Below are positions 18,204 to 26,221 of a DNA stretch of 50,995 bases, one piece after another; position 1 is the first letter of the stretch; every line of letters starts with the position of its first letter. Made by a program: the position numbers and the translations under genes. The DNA is from Paludibacteraceae bacterium (GTDB lineage: Bacteria > Bacteroidota > Bacteroidia > Bacteroidales > Paludibacteraceae): positions 1 to 50,995 of the forward strand of contig JAKSKY010000004.1 of NCBI GenBank assembly GCA_024401515.1, read 5' to 3'. The notes below the pieces were generated by a model. It did no database searches. It had not been told where the DNA came from and was given only the letters and a program-made list of their open reading frames with translations.

Positions 18204-19610
18204 TTATCTTAGATTTTCAAGTGCCTGATAATTAATTTTCCCATTGGACAACAATGGCAACTGATTAATTGTTTTAAATTGAAATGCACGAGGATTAAAC
18301 CCTGTTTTTTCCACCAACATTGAAAGAATATTATCTTTTAAACTATCCTCACAAAGGAAAACGGTTATTAAATCATCAACTCCTACACAAGCACACAACG
18401 ACGTTATTTCCTTACATAATTGCTCTATTGCGTCAAGATTACATCGATTCCCCCATACCTTAACAAAACGTTTCATACGACCAGTTATATAGTAGAATCC
18501 GTCACTATCTCGTTGTGCTATATCACCAGTTCTAAGACATCCGTTATTATCATCTCCTTTTGAGAGATCCATTCGGCATTCGGCATATCCAAGAGAAACA
18601 TTCTTTCCATAGTAAACCAACTCACCGTCTCTACACGGCTCTAAAATTTCTGTTCCATCAGAATCCAGCAAGGCAAATTTTCCTCCAGGTATGCTGATAC
18701 CAATGGAAGAATATTTCTCTAAAGCATTTGACCATGGCAAATAACTCATACGAGCAGTAGCTTCTGTTTGCCCGTACATCACAAAAAATTTTTTTCCCTT
18801 TTCTTGTGAATATTCAATATATTCTTTGGCCAATTCTTTACTTAGTTTTCCACCCGCTTGAGTCATATAACGAAGAGAAGGAAGATCCATTTTGAAAAAA
18901 CGAAGACGTTTTAACATTTCAAATGTATAAGGAACTCCCGCTAAGGATGTAGCTTCATATTCTTTAAAAAACGCCCAGAATTCTCGCTGCAAAACAGCTT
19001 TATCAGTCAATAGAATTGTTGCGCCCTTTATCAAATGACTATTAATTACAGACAAACCATAACTATAATACATAGGAAGAACAGTTATAGGACGTTCATT
19101 ATGATCTATTGAAAGATAATTAGCAATAGACTCGGCATTAGAAAGAAGATTGTTTTCCGAAATTCTTACTAATTTAGGAGATCCCGTACTACCCGATGTG
19201 GTTAAACAAACCAATAACTCCGAATTTACGGGATGAAATCCTTCTGAAATTGCATATGACATCATCACCAAGGAATACGTCTGATATTGATGGACTATCG
19301 TTCCATTTACATCTTTTGATCTTGAAGTAGGCAACCAAATGTATTCCGGTTTGTATATATCTATTAACCTATGTATTAATTCAATATCTTTGCTTCCGTC
19401 TAATAATACCTGAGGTATTTTGTTTCTGATACAAGCGACATAACCAACTAATGAACCCAATAGATTCTCACAAAGTGTAAACACCAATCCTTTTCTAGGA
19501 ATAGATGCTACAAAATCATCTGTGCAATCAATTAACTGAGAATAAGTTAACGTCTCATTACGATCTGAAATAATCGCAATGTTTTCCTTGTATCGTAAGA
19601 AATCAAACAT
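18204..19610 (-). CDS. AMP-forming acyl/aminoacyl ligase (ANL superfamily adenylation enzyme)
   Basis: The 468-residue stand-alone enzyme carries the ANL core motifs in order: T-T-S-G-S-T-G-S-P-K (residues 137-146, phosphate loop), Y-G-Q-T-E-A (279-284), T-G-D (361-363), G-R-M-K-R-F-V-K-V-W-G (377-387, hinge) and L-S-N-G-K-I (454-459) with K458 as the catalytic lysine of the C-terminal lid. It should activate a carboxylic or amino acid as the adenylate and load it on a carrier protein or CoA. An acyl carrier protein gene lies 5 nt upstream, so that protein is the probable acceptor. The N-terminal part is shorter than in acetyl-CoA synthetases and nearer to DltA-like or NRPS-type enzymes. The acid is unknown. 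Confidence 0.85.
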   Translation of the reverse strand: MFDFLRYKENIAIISDRNETLTYSQLIDCTDDFVASIPRKGLVFTLCENLLGSLVGYVACIRNKIPQVLLDGSKDIELIHRLIDIYKPEYIWLPTSRSKDVNGTIVHQYQTYSLVMMSYAISEGFHPVNSELLVCLTTSGSTGSPKLVRISENNLLSNAESIANYLSIDHNERPITVLPMYYSYGLSVINSHLIKGATILLTDKAVLQREFWAFFKEYEATSLAGVPYTFEMLKRLRFFKMDLPSLRYMTQAGGKLSKELAKEYIEYSQEKGKKFFVMYGQTEATARMSYLPWSNALEKYSSIGISIPGGKFALLDSDGTEILEPCRDGELVYYGKNVSLGYAECRMDLSKGDDNNGCLRTGDIAQRDSDGFYYITGRMKRFVKVWGNRCNLDAIEQLCKEITSLCACVGVDDLITVFLCEDSLKDNILSMLVEKTGFNPRAFQFKTINQLPLLSNGKINYQALENLR

Positions 19611-19615
19611 AGAAA

Positions 19616-19855
19616 TTAAAAGATTATATTGTACTTATTTGTCAATATAGTCAAACCCTTTGAATACGAAGTAAAATCCAAAATATCATCTGGGTCTAAT
19701 TCTATCTCAAACATTTCCTCGATGTTAGATGCTAAAATCATATGGCCAACTGAATCCCATAATTCCGTAACCTTATATTCCGCATTTTCAATCTCATCTG
19801 GTTGTAGTTGGAAAGACTCACAAAACAAATTGTTATATTTTTCTATATTTGTCAT
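19616..19855 (-). CDS. Acyl carrier protein, phosphopantetheine-binding
   Basis: A 79-residue acidic protein of ACP size. The attachment serine is S35 in L-W-D-S-V-G-H-M, followed by an amphipathic helix and E-M-F-E-I-E-L-D, as in carrier proteins. It differs from the standard fatty-acid AcpP motif (D-S-L-D), which points to a dedicated carrier. It sits 18 nt after a GNAT acyltransferase gene and 5 nt before the AMP ligase gene, so the ligase likely loads it and the acyltransferases unload it. Confidence 0.85.
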   Translation of the reverse strand: MTNIEKYNNLFCESFQLQPDEIENAEYKVTELWDSVGHMILASNIEEMFEIELDPDDILDFTSYSKGLTILTNKYNIIF

Positions 19856-19873
19856 AATTTTATTGTTTTTTTA

Positions 19874-20422
19874 TTATTTATACAACATTCTAATATATAC
19901 TTGTTTCTTTTTCTCAAAATTTTCCTGGCTTAGAGAATAAAACATATTGTTTTCATCGTCAGTTCTCAAATAAGTTGGATTATATGACAATCTATATCTT
20001 TGAACATTAGTATTATTTGAACGAACATCAAACAAATTTATTGAGCCTGGATTTAGAGAAAAACCTATCTCTCGAGAAATTATGTCAGCCAATATACCAG
20101 CTCCATTTTCAGCAGATTGAGAAAAGACCCAACTTCCCGTAGTAAAATCAGTTTCATGTATATGGTATATTCGAGTCACGCCTTGTTTTACTCCATTTTT
20201 TGAAAATAAAAAATAATACTCTCGGCCTTCTTTCTCTCGATTTTTATACTCTCTAATCCAATCTACCTGTTTGTCAACATCATTATCCGTTCGGTGGATA
20301 ACACTATTGGCCTTATCTGTAGTTCTAATCGAAACTATAAATTCAGCATCACTTTCATCAACAAGTCTTACATCGAGACCATATTTATGCAAAGTGAAAT
20401 TTTCTGGTAATAATTTCAACAT
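19874..20422 (-). CDS. GNAT-fold N-acyltransferase, probable sugar-nucleotide N-acyltransferase
   Basis: A 182-residue protein of GNAT character. It has D-V-R-L-V-D-E-S-D-A-E-F-I-V-S-I-R near residues 16-32 and ends in R-Y-R-L-S-Y-N-P-T-Y, resembling the R-Y-x-x-x-G-F ending of small N-acetyltransferases; the acetyl-CoA pyrophosphate loop is poorly kept. It sits 2 nt after a 3,4-ketoisomerase gene and 18 nt before the acyl carrier protein gene. The inferred role is N-acylation of the 3-amino group of dTDP-Fuc3N or Qui3N, possibly with acyl-ACP in place of acetyl-CoA. Whether it uses CoA or ACP cannot be told from sequence alone. Confidence 0.7.
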   Translation of the reverse strand: MLKLLPENFTLHKYGLDVRLVDESDAEFIVSIRTTDKANSVIHRTDNDVDKQVDWIREYKNREKEGREYYFLFSKNGVKQGVTRIYHIHETDFTTGSWVFSQSAENGAGILADIISREIGFSLNPGSINLFDVRSNNTNVQRYRLSYNPTYLRTDDENNMFYSLSQENFEKKKQVYIRMLYK

Positions 20423-20424
20423 AA

Positions 20425-20844
20425 TTATTCTTCTCTAAACCTTAAAAATTCATCATATTCACGAATATAATCTTCTGGAGTATATAATTCAGAAGCCAAG
20501 ACCATGCATACCGCACCGGATGAAAAATCCTCCAAGTCGCGCCACATACCAGGTTTCACATACAATCCTTGATAAGGACGATTAAGGAAAAAAGATCTTT
20601 TACACTTTCCATCATCCAATGTCACACGAAACGATCCCGATGCGGCAATTATGAGTTGTTCAAGATCACGATGAGCGTGGGAACCTCTGTTTTCACCACC
20701 GGGAACATCATAAAGATAATAGACTCTTTTGACATCAAATGGCAACGTTTTACCATTTTCAACCACACATAGATTTCCTTTTCGGTCACTATGGTGTTTA
20801 TCCAATTCTACTATCGTACAATCAAAAACACTATATTTTGCCAT
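20425..20844 (-). CDS. dTDP-4-keto-6-deoxyhexose 3,4-ketoisomerase, FdtA/QdtA family
   Basis: A 139-residue single-domain cupin. The F-D-V-K-R-V-Y-Y-L-Y-D-V-P-G-G (36-50) and N-R-G-S-H-A-H-R-D-L-E-Q (52-63) segments match FdtA and QdtA, with H56 and H58 forming the H-A-H active-site motif, followed by D-D-G and G-L-Y-V-K-P-G-M-W. Family members move the keto group of dTDP-4-keto-6-deoxyglucose from C4 to C3; FdtA leads to the galacto product and QdtA to the gluco product. Which one this is cannot be decided here. The substrate could come from RmlB at 26222-27364. It overlaps its paralogue upstream by 14 nt. Confidence 0.85.
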   Translation of the reverse strand: MAKYSVFDCTIVELDKHHSDRKGNLCVVENGKTLPFDVKRVYYLYDVPGGENRGSHAHRDLEQLIIAASGSFRVTLDDGKCKRSFFLNRPYQGLYVKPGMWRDLEDFSSGAVCMVLASELYTPEDYIREYDEFLRFREE

Positions 20845-21247
20845 TTTTCTTCAAATTTAAGAACTCATCATAATTCCTCACATAATCTTTGGAATCATAA
20901 TGAGTCGAAGCAAATTCCAAAGCTAACGAATTAGTTGAAAAATTATCTATTTCCCTCCATAATCCCTTTGGAATATACAACCCATAATAAGATCTATTTA
21001 GCGTAAAAGTCTTTTTTTTCACACCATCATCCACAGTCACATCAAAACCACCCGACAAGGCGACGATGAATTCCTCTGTGTTTGAGTATGCGTGACCGCC
21101 ACGACATTCGCCTCCCGGAACATCAAATATCCAATATGTTCTCTTTATATCAAAAGGAATATGATTGGACTGTTCAATAAAGGACAAATTACCTCGAGGA
21201 TCATTGAACTTAGGAAGAGTTATTATATGAACGTCATCTACTGTCAT
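20831..21247 (-). CDS. Second 3,4-ketoisomerase-like cupin (WxcM/FdtA family)
   Basis: A 138-residue paralogue of the next gene. It shows the same I-P-F-D-I-K-R-T-Y-W-I-F-D-V-P-G-G and G-L-Y-I-P-K-G-L-W blocks. The active-site motif reads G-G-H-A-Y, so H52 is kept but the second histidine is tyrosine (Y54). Such variants are found in other Bacteroidota loci and may have different stereochemistry or bind without the same chemistry. The gene overlaps the 20425-20844 gene by 14 nt, so the pair arose in tandem or was inherited as a pair and is likely cotranslated. Confidence 0.8.
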   Translation of the reverse strand: MTVDDVHIITLPKFNDPRGNLSFIEQSNHIPFDIKRTYWIFDVPGGECRGGHAYSNTEEFIVALSGGFDVTVDDGVKKKTFTLNRSYYGLYIPKGLWREIDNFSTNSLALEFASTHYDSKDYVRNYDEFLNLKKNGKI

Positions 21248-21266
21248 ATTAAATACAAAATATGTA

Positions 21267-22772
21267 TTAAACCAATTCTAAATTATTATATATTCTCGTC
21301 ATATATGGTTGTGTAAATTTAGGAAATTTTGAAATAATTCCAGGACCTCCAATACTTAATATTTCACGAATGCCTTTGGTTTTAAAAGCAATCGACAAAA
21401 GAAGATAACCTACAATACCCACAATAACCTGAAGTGTAAACACAACAAGATAATGTATATTCCAAAAAGAAACAAAGTACATAGCAGCACCGATAATGAC
21501 ACAAACGCCCATGGTTGGAAGAATATCAGCTAGCTGTTGAAAAATCGAATACCCAAACAGCTTTCGATTCGGCCAAGAATTAACCATTACACAAAATGGG
21601 CCAATAACGAAAGCCATACAGACCATCAATGTCATAACACTGTAACGAACAGCAACCAATACGACAATAATGGAGAAAATCTTCTTTACAATCTCTAACA
21701 CAAGTGATATATCCGTCCTTCCCAAAGCTGCAATGGCTTGAAGATTCATATTATGCAATGGATAAAGAGCCATTTGAAAACAAGCTAGTTGGACATAGGG
21801 TATACATGACAACCATTGTTCACCAAACATAAGCTTAACTTGCCCATATGCGGTACAGGCCAAAATTGTCATTAAAGGGAAAACGAAAAAGGTAGAACAA
21901 ACTATCATCTTTCGCATGGTTGCCACCATCTTTTCCTTATCATTTTGAAACTTAGACATCGTTGGCAATGCAACCCTTCCCAAAGTTCCCTCAATTGAAC
22001 TCATTATAGTGAGTGGTTGATTTTGACCTTTATTCACAAAGGCAAGATCTTCTTTGGTATAAATTTTTCCAATTAATACACCATAGAAATTTTTATAGAA
22101 TGTGTCCAACAAATTTACAATCACCATTTTCCAACCAAAACCAAACAATGGTTTCAACGCAGAGAAACTGAACATTAACTTAGGACGCCATTTTACGATA
22201 AACCATCTTGATATAGTCGCCACCAATCCAGATATAACTTGACTCCATACCAATGCCCAGACGCCGTAACCTAACAATGCCATACCGATTCCAATAACAG
22301 CTGAGGTTATAGTAGAAATCAAGCTCACCTTAAAACTTAGATTAAATAAAAGATTTCTTGCAATCTCCGCATTCTGAACAGTATTAATACTAGCAAACAA
22401 TAATGTTATGGCCTGAACCCGTAAGATATCCACAAGAATCGAATCATTGTAAAAATCAGCAATATACGGAGCTACAATAAACAATACAATATATAGAACG
22501 CACGACAAACATAGGCTACAATAGAAAACAGAATTAAAATCCATTTCCGAGACCTCCTTTTTTTGAATCAATGCCAGTCCAAGACCACCATCAATCAAAA
22601 CAGAGGCAAAAAGGATAAAAAGGGATAATAATGCTACCGTTCCATAGTCAGTAGGAGACAATATTCGAGCAAGCACCATGCTCACAATAAAGACAATAGC
22701 TTGACTACTGAAACGTTCCAGTAGCGACCATATTGACCCTTTTACAACCTGTTTTTTTAACTCAGAAGCCAT
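21267..22772 (-). CDS. Wzx-type oligosaccharide flippase (WzxC-like, MOP superfamily)
   Basis: A 501-residue polytopic membrane protein with about 12-14 segments. The start V-V-K-G-S-I-W-S-L-L-E-R-F-S-S-Q and A-R-I-L-S-P-T-D-Y-G-T-V-A are typical of the PST2/WzxC branch. It moves undecaprenyl-diphosphate-linked repeat units to the periplasmic face, where the EpsG-type polymerase at 11320-12537 would join them. It lies between ugd and the ketoisomerase pair in the operon. One copy only is visible, so the locus looks like a single Wzx/Wzy system. Confidence 0.88.
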   Translation of the reverse strand: MASELKKQVVKGSIWSLLERFSSQAIVFIVSMVLARILSPTDYGTVALLSLFILFASVLIDGGLGLALIQKKEVSEMDFNSVFYCSLCLSCVLYIVLFIVAPYIADFYNDSILVDILRVQAITLLFASINTVQNAEIARNLLFNLSFKVSLISTITSAVIGIGMALLGYGVWALVWSQVISGLVATISRWFIVKWRPKLMFSFSALKPLFGFGWKMVIVNLLDTFYKNFYGVLIGKIYTKEDLAFVNKGQNQPLTIMSSIEGTLGRVALPTMSKFQNDKEKMVATMRKMIVCSTFFVFPLMTILACTAYGQVKLMFGEQWLSCIPYVQLACFQMALYPLHNMNLQAIAALGRTDISLVLEIVKKIFSIIVVLVAVRYSVMTLMVCMAFVIGPFCVMVNSWPNRKLFGYSIFQQLADILPTMGVCVIIGAAMYFVSFWNIHYLVVFTLQVIVGIVGYLLLSIAFKTKGIREILSIGGPGIISKFPKFTQPYMTRIYNNLELV

Positions 22773-22778
22773 ATACCA

Positions 22779-24101
22779 CTAATCCCTTCTAAAAATATCC
22801 CTCGTATAAACCTTCTCCTCAACATCATCCAAGCAACTGTCATAACGATTGGCGATGATGGCTTGGCTCTGCGCCTTGAACTTCGCCAAATCATTAACAA
22901 CAAGGCTTCCGAAGAAGGTTTCACCATCCTTCAAAGTCGGTTCGTAGATGATGATGGTCGCACCTTTCGCTTTGATACGCTTCATCACACCTTGAATGGA
23001 ACTTTGACGGAAGTTATCCGAATTGGACTTCATGGTCAAACGATAGACACCGATGGTCACCGCCGCCTCATCGCCACCATATTGGTTGTTCTTTGAGTAG
23101 CCATAATAGCCCGCCTTGCTCAACACCTGATCCGCAATAAAATCCTTTCGGGTTCTGTTGCTCTCCACAATGGCTGTCATCATATTTTGAGGCACATCCG
23201 CATAGTTGGCCAACAACTGCTTAGTATCCTTTGGCAAGCAATAACCTCCATATCCGAAAGATGGGTTATTGTAGTGGGTTCCGATTCTCGGATCCAGACC
23301 GACACCTTGGATAATGGCTTGGGCATCCAATCCCTTCACCTCCGCATAGGTATCCAACTCGTTGAAGTAACTAACACGAAGTGCTAAATATGTATTAGCG
23401 AAAAGCTTGACAGCCTCCGCCTCCTTCATACCCATAAAGAGCGTCTCGATATCCTCTTTCAACGCGCCCTCCTTCAAAAGGTCAGCAAATGTTTTGGCAG
23501 CCTTCTCCAAGAATGGGACATCGGCGATTTTCGCGATTGCCTTATTCTCCTCCTCGAACTCCACATTGTCGATCACTTTAGGATAACCCACTATGATACG
23601 GGAAGGATATAGATTATCATACAATGCCTTGCTCTCACGCAAGAATTCAGGAGAGAACAACAAATTGAATTTGTCGACACCCTTTTGCGCATACTTGACA
23701 TAAAGATTACGCGTATAGCCGACCGGGATAGTACTCTTGATAACCATCACTGCAGATGGATTCACCTCCAAAACTAGATCGATTACCTCCTCTACATGGG
23801 TGGTGTCAAAGTAATTTTTTACCGGATCATAGTTGGTAGGCGCCGCAATCACCACAAAATCAGCATCCTTGTAGGCCGAAGCTCCATCTAATGTGGCAGT
23901 TAAGTTCAGCTGCTTTTCCGCCAAATATTTTTCTATATATTCATCTTGAATCGGTGATTGCTTACGATTGATCATCTCAACCTTCTCAGGGACAACGTCC
24001 ACAGCAACCACTTGATGCTTTTGAGCCAACAATGTAGCGATACTCAAACCGACATACCCTGTACCCGCTACGGCAATCTTTAAATCTTCAAAATTTCTCA
24101 T
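22779..24101 (-). CDS. ugd: UDP-glucose 6-dehydrogenase
   Basis: NAD-dependent enzyme making UDP-glucuronate from UDP-glucose. It has the Rossmann start [14 protein letters not shown], the V-I-K-S-T-I-P-V-G segment, the F-S-P-E-F-L-R-E block, and the catalytic cysteine in [11 protein letters not shown]. The whole sequence follows the E. coli Ugd pattern (388 residues), with an insertion of about 30 residues after the R-I-I-V-G-Y segment and a short one near the Y-G-Y-S-K-N-N segment. This argues against UDP-GlcNAc dehydrogenase (WbpA). The start at 24101 avoids overlapping the upstream gene; an ATG at 24122 would add seven residues and overlap by 16 nt. Confidence 0.9.
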   Translation of the reverse strand: MRNFEDLKIAVAGTGYVGLSIATLLAQKHQVVAVDVVPEKVEMINRKQSPIQDEYIEKYLAEKQLNLTATLDGASAYKDADFVVIAAPTNYDPVKNYFDTTHVEEVIDLVLEVNPSAVMVIKSTIPVGYTRNLYVKYAQKGVDKFNLLFSPEFLRESKALYDNLYPSRIIVGYPKVIDNVEFEEENKAIAKIADVPFLEKAAKTFADLLKEGALKEDIETLFMGMKEAEAVKLFANTYLALRVSYFNELDTYAEVKGLDAQAIIQGVGLDPRIGTHYNNPSFGYGGYCLPKDTKQLLANYADVPQNMMTAIVESNRTRKDFIADQVLSKAGYYGYSKNNQYGGDEAAVTIGVYRLTMKSNSDNFRQSSIQGVMKRIKAKGATIIIYEPTLKDGETFFGSLVVNDLAKFKAQSQAIIANRYDSCLDDVEEKVYTRDIFRRD

Positions 24102-24106
24102 ATTCA

Positions 24107-25126
24107 CTATTTTTTTGACCATACACCATCACGAACCGCATAGATCCGTTCGATGATATCAACGACCTTCAAACCTTCCAATACGTTTGTTGTAATGCAA
24201 TTATCATTTTGCAGCGTATCGATCACATTTTTTATAACCAAATGATGGTTTTGGGCAGAGCCCTTATAGGCACCATAATCATTCGGCGGATTACTAGGCG
24301 CCAACTCAGGCATCTCATAATCCTGGATATGACAATAGACGACTTCATTCATATATTGTCCCGCCACCTTGATGGTACCCTTCTCACCGATGATCGTTAT
24401 GCTGCTCTCAAGGTTGGTGTCCCAAACGGCTGTTGAGTAATTCAAGCAACCCATACCTCCGTTCATAAAGTCAAATGTCACAACACCACTATCCTCAAAA
24501 TCGGTTAGATCCTTATGGGAGAAATCATTAAAATGCCCCACAATATTGGTGATGTCACCAAATAACCAATACATGATATCGATGAAATGGGAGAATTGGG
24601 TAAAGAGGGTTCCACCATCTAAACGGCCATCACCATGCCAATTGCCTTTCTTGTAGTAACGTTGATCACGGTTCCAGAAACAATTTAATTGAACCATGAA
24701 AATCTTACCCAACTTATTCTCCGTCACCATTTGCTTCAACCAAACGGATGGTGGCGAATAACGGTTTTGCATCACACAGAAAACACGCTTTGAAACCTCC
24801 AAAGACTTATACACCAATTTCTCGGCATCAGCTTTACTCAATGCGATAGGTTTTTCAATTACCACATGATGCTTCGCTTCCAACACTTTCAAGGCATAGG
24901 GTGCATGAAAGAAGTTCGGGGTGCAAATATTCACCACATCAACCTCTACATTGGAATTCAAAAGATCCTCTATGGATGAGAAAAACGGAAGTTCATCCGT
25001 AAATTCGACCTCTTCCTTTGACAAAACATCGCATACCGCCACCAACTCCGCATCCGGATTCCTGCGAATCATCTCAGCATGACGTTTTCCGATGTGTCCA
25101 TATCCTATTACAGCGAATTTCACCAT
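24107..25126 (-). CDS. Gfo/Idh/MocA oxidoreductase, WbpB/WlbA-like sugar 3-dehydrogenase
   Basis: The protein has 339 residues from the ATG at 25126, which puts the Rossmann motif [15 protein letters not shown] at the N-terminus; a longer frame starts at a TTG 39 nt upstream and is less likely. E-K-P-I-A-L-S is the family's second motif. The C-terminal catalytic domain includes [13 protein letters not shown], with the active-site histidine. Placed next to a WbpD-like acetyltransferase gene, it is probably the dehydrogenase that forms a 3-keto UDP-uronate for amination. Its true substrate (UDP-GlcNAcA or another sugar) is not settled, as no WbpA was seen. Confidence 0.8.
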   Translation of the reverse strand: MVKFAVIGYGHIGKRHAEMIRRNPDAELVAVCDVLSKEEVEFTDELPFFSSIEDLLNSNVEVDVVNICTPNFFHAPYALKVLEAKHHVVIEKPIALSKADAEKLVYKSLEVSKRVFCVMQNRYSPPSVWLKQMVTENKLGKIFMVQLNCFWNRDQRYYKKGNWHGDGRLDGGTLFTQFSHFIDIMYWLFGDITNIVGHFNDFSHKDLTDFEDSGVVTFDFMNGGMGCLNYSTAVWDTNLESSITIIGEKGTIKVAGQYMNEVVYCHIQDYEMPELAPSNPPNDYGAYKGSAQNHHLVIKNVIDTLQNDNCITTNVLEGLKVVDIIERIYAVRDGVWSKK

Positions 25127-25177
25127 TTTCAAAGCTGTTTTTCTATTCGTATATTCCTCGGCCAAACATCCAGTGGA

Positions 25178-25753
25178 TTAGCCTATCTTTTTAACAAAAT
25201 TATCGTTCAATTCGTAAATTGCTTGTGTTTCGGGACAAGTGGCGCGACCTGTTTCATCAAAGCGCAAACGATGGCCATATTCACTCACCCATCCGATTTG
25301 TTTGCCAGGGTTCCCAACTACCAACGCAAAGGGTTTCACATCCTTTGTCACCACGCTACCAGCGCCAATCATCGCATATGCACCAATTTCCACACCACAA
25401 ACCACTGTAGCGTTCGCCCCAATTGAAGCACCCTTTCTGACGATTGTTTGTCGAAACTCATTTTTTCGATTAACAAAACTTCTTGGGTTAATTACATTCG
25501 TGAATACCATAGAGGGCCCCAAAAAGACATCATCCTCGCATATAACACCCGTGTAAACGGAAACATTATTTTGAATTTTCACATTATCACCGATCTTTAC
25601 TTCCGGAGAAATCACCACATTTTGACCAATATTGCAATTTTTTCCAATAACAGATCCCGACATCACATGCGAAAAATGCCATATTTTCACACCATCACCA
25701 ATCACACAATCCTCATCGATGACAGCAGTATTATGTGCAAAAAAAATGCTCAC
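25178..25753 (-). CDS. Left-handed beta-helix N-acetyltransferase, WbpD/WlbB-like
   Basis: A 191-residue hexapeptide-repeat protein. It includes K-I-W-H-F-S-H-V, I-Q-N-N-V-S-V-Y-T-G-V, G-P-S-M-V-F-T-N-V-I-N-P-R-S, R-K-G-A-S-I-G-A-N-A-T-V-V-C-G and L-V-V-G-N-P-G-K-Q-I-G-W, all diagnostic of WbpD/WlbB, which acetylates the 3-amino group of UDP-GlcNAc3NA. The start is GTG at 25753, since the frame closes nine codons upstream and no ATG lies between. It is the first gene of the 22-gene operon, about 200 nt after its promoter. The partner aminotransferase (WbpE-like) is coded in the neighbouring operon at 27412-28551. Confidence 0.85.
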   Translation of the reverse strand: MSIFFAHNTAVIDEDCVIGDGVKIWHFSHVMSGSVIGKNCNIGQNVVISPEVKIGDNVKIQNNVSVYTGVICEDDVFLGPSMVFTNVINPRSFVNRKNEFRQTIVRKGASIGANATVVCGVEIGAYAMIGAGSVVTKDVKPFALVVGNPGKQIGWVSEYGHRLRFDETGRATCPETQAIYELNDNFVKKIG

Positions 25754-25964
25754 TTGTAAGTTTAGGCAAAAACTTCGTTATCGTGAATAACATGGCAGGA
25801 CATACCAAATCACTCACTATCAAATAATTCGAATAAAACATAGATGATTTCCACCCATCAAAGCACCAAATGCCACAACGAGTAAAAGAAAGCATCCTAA
25901 TAAGACACAACCCACGGATTCTCGCACCTTCCAAAAAGGCGCTATTATTCCCATAAGCAGTATG
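25754..25964 (-). other. Transcribed leader of the polysaccharide operon with small open frames
   Basis: About 200 nt lie between the promoter and the first firm start codon. A 44-codon frame (25954-25820) starts with ATG about 5-10 nt after the expected transcription start and codes for a peptide with one hydrophobic stretch (C-V-L-L-G-C-F-L-L-L-V-V-A-F-G-A-L). A second frame from ATG 25895 to 25731 overlaps the first gene. Neither has recognisable family marks, and both may be chance. No clear attenuator hairpin and no UpxY/RfaH-type gene was found. Confidence 0.35.
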
Positions 25965-25995
25965 CAAATATAATAGAAATGGGAATTATTTCAAA
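25965..25995 (-). promoter_or_regulatory. Promoter of the polysaccharide operon (TTTG-N19-TATATTTG)
   Basis: On the minus strand TTTG (25995-25992) is followed by 19 nt and then TATATTTG (25972-25965), an exact match to the Bacteroidota -33/-7 consensus with ideal spacing. Transcription should start near 25958. It is the only full-consensus promoter seen upstream of the 22-gene unit. Confidence 0.75.
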
Positions 25996-26164
25996 ACTTA
26001 TATGTCACTTTTTTCCACATGTTCGAGCCCATCAAAACATAGTAAAATTAGGTGTTTTACAACATGAAAATCGGAACTAGAAAAACACTTTTTTCAACAA
26101 GATTTCACACCCACAAACAATATGATATTTTGGTGAAACTTGTAAGAAGTACGTTTCAAAAGAC
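25996..26164. other. Intergenic spacer between two minus-strand operons
   Basis: An AT-rich stretch of about 170 bases between the rmlB terminator and the polysaccharide promoter. No open frame, tRNA or hairpin of note was seen. It is the natural place for upstream control sites of the locus, but none was recognised. Confidence 0.5.
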
Positions 26165-26166
26165 AA

Positions 26167-26202
26167 AAAAAATACTGCCAATTGGATGTGGCAGTATTTT
26201 TT
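26167..26202 (-). terminator. Intrinsic terminator after rmlB
   Basis: A 14-bp stem (26167-26180 with 26189-26202, core TACTGCCA/TGGCAGTA) closes an 8-nt loop and is followed on the minus strand by a run of T residues. It lies 20 nt beyond the rmlB stop codon. It separates the dapA-rmlB unit from the polysaccharide operon. Confidence 0.88.
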
Positions 26203-26221
26203 AGAATATATTCAAAACCAA

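Noticed and set aside
16109-19855. A true dlt (D-alanylation of teichoic acid) operon
   Set aside because: The ligase and carrier protein recall DltA and DltC, but the membrane protein is of the acyltransferase-3 family and not MBOAT-type DltB, DltD is absent, and the organism is Gram-negative.
22779-24101. Reading this gene as WbpA (UDP-GlcNAc 6-dehydrogenase)
   Set aside because: The neighbouring WbpB/WbpD-like genes suggest it, but the sequence follows the E. coli Ugd pattern throughout, including the I-K-S-T-I-P-V-G and [13 protein letters not shown] blocks.
25731-25967. 78-codon minus-strand frame before the WbpD-like gene
   Set aside because: Its first codon is a TTG lying inside the -7 box of the promoter, so it could not be translated from that start. 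Shorter versions have no recognisable family marks and overlap the next gene.
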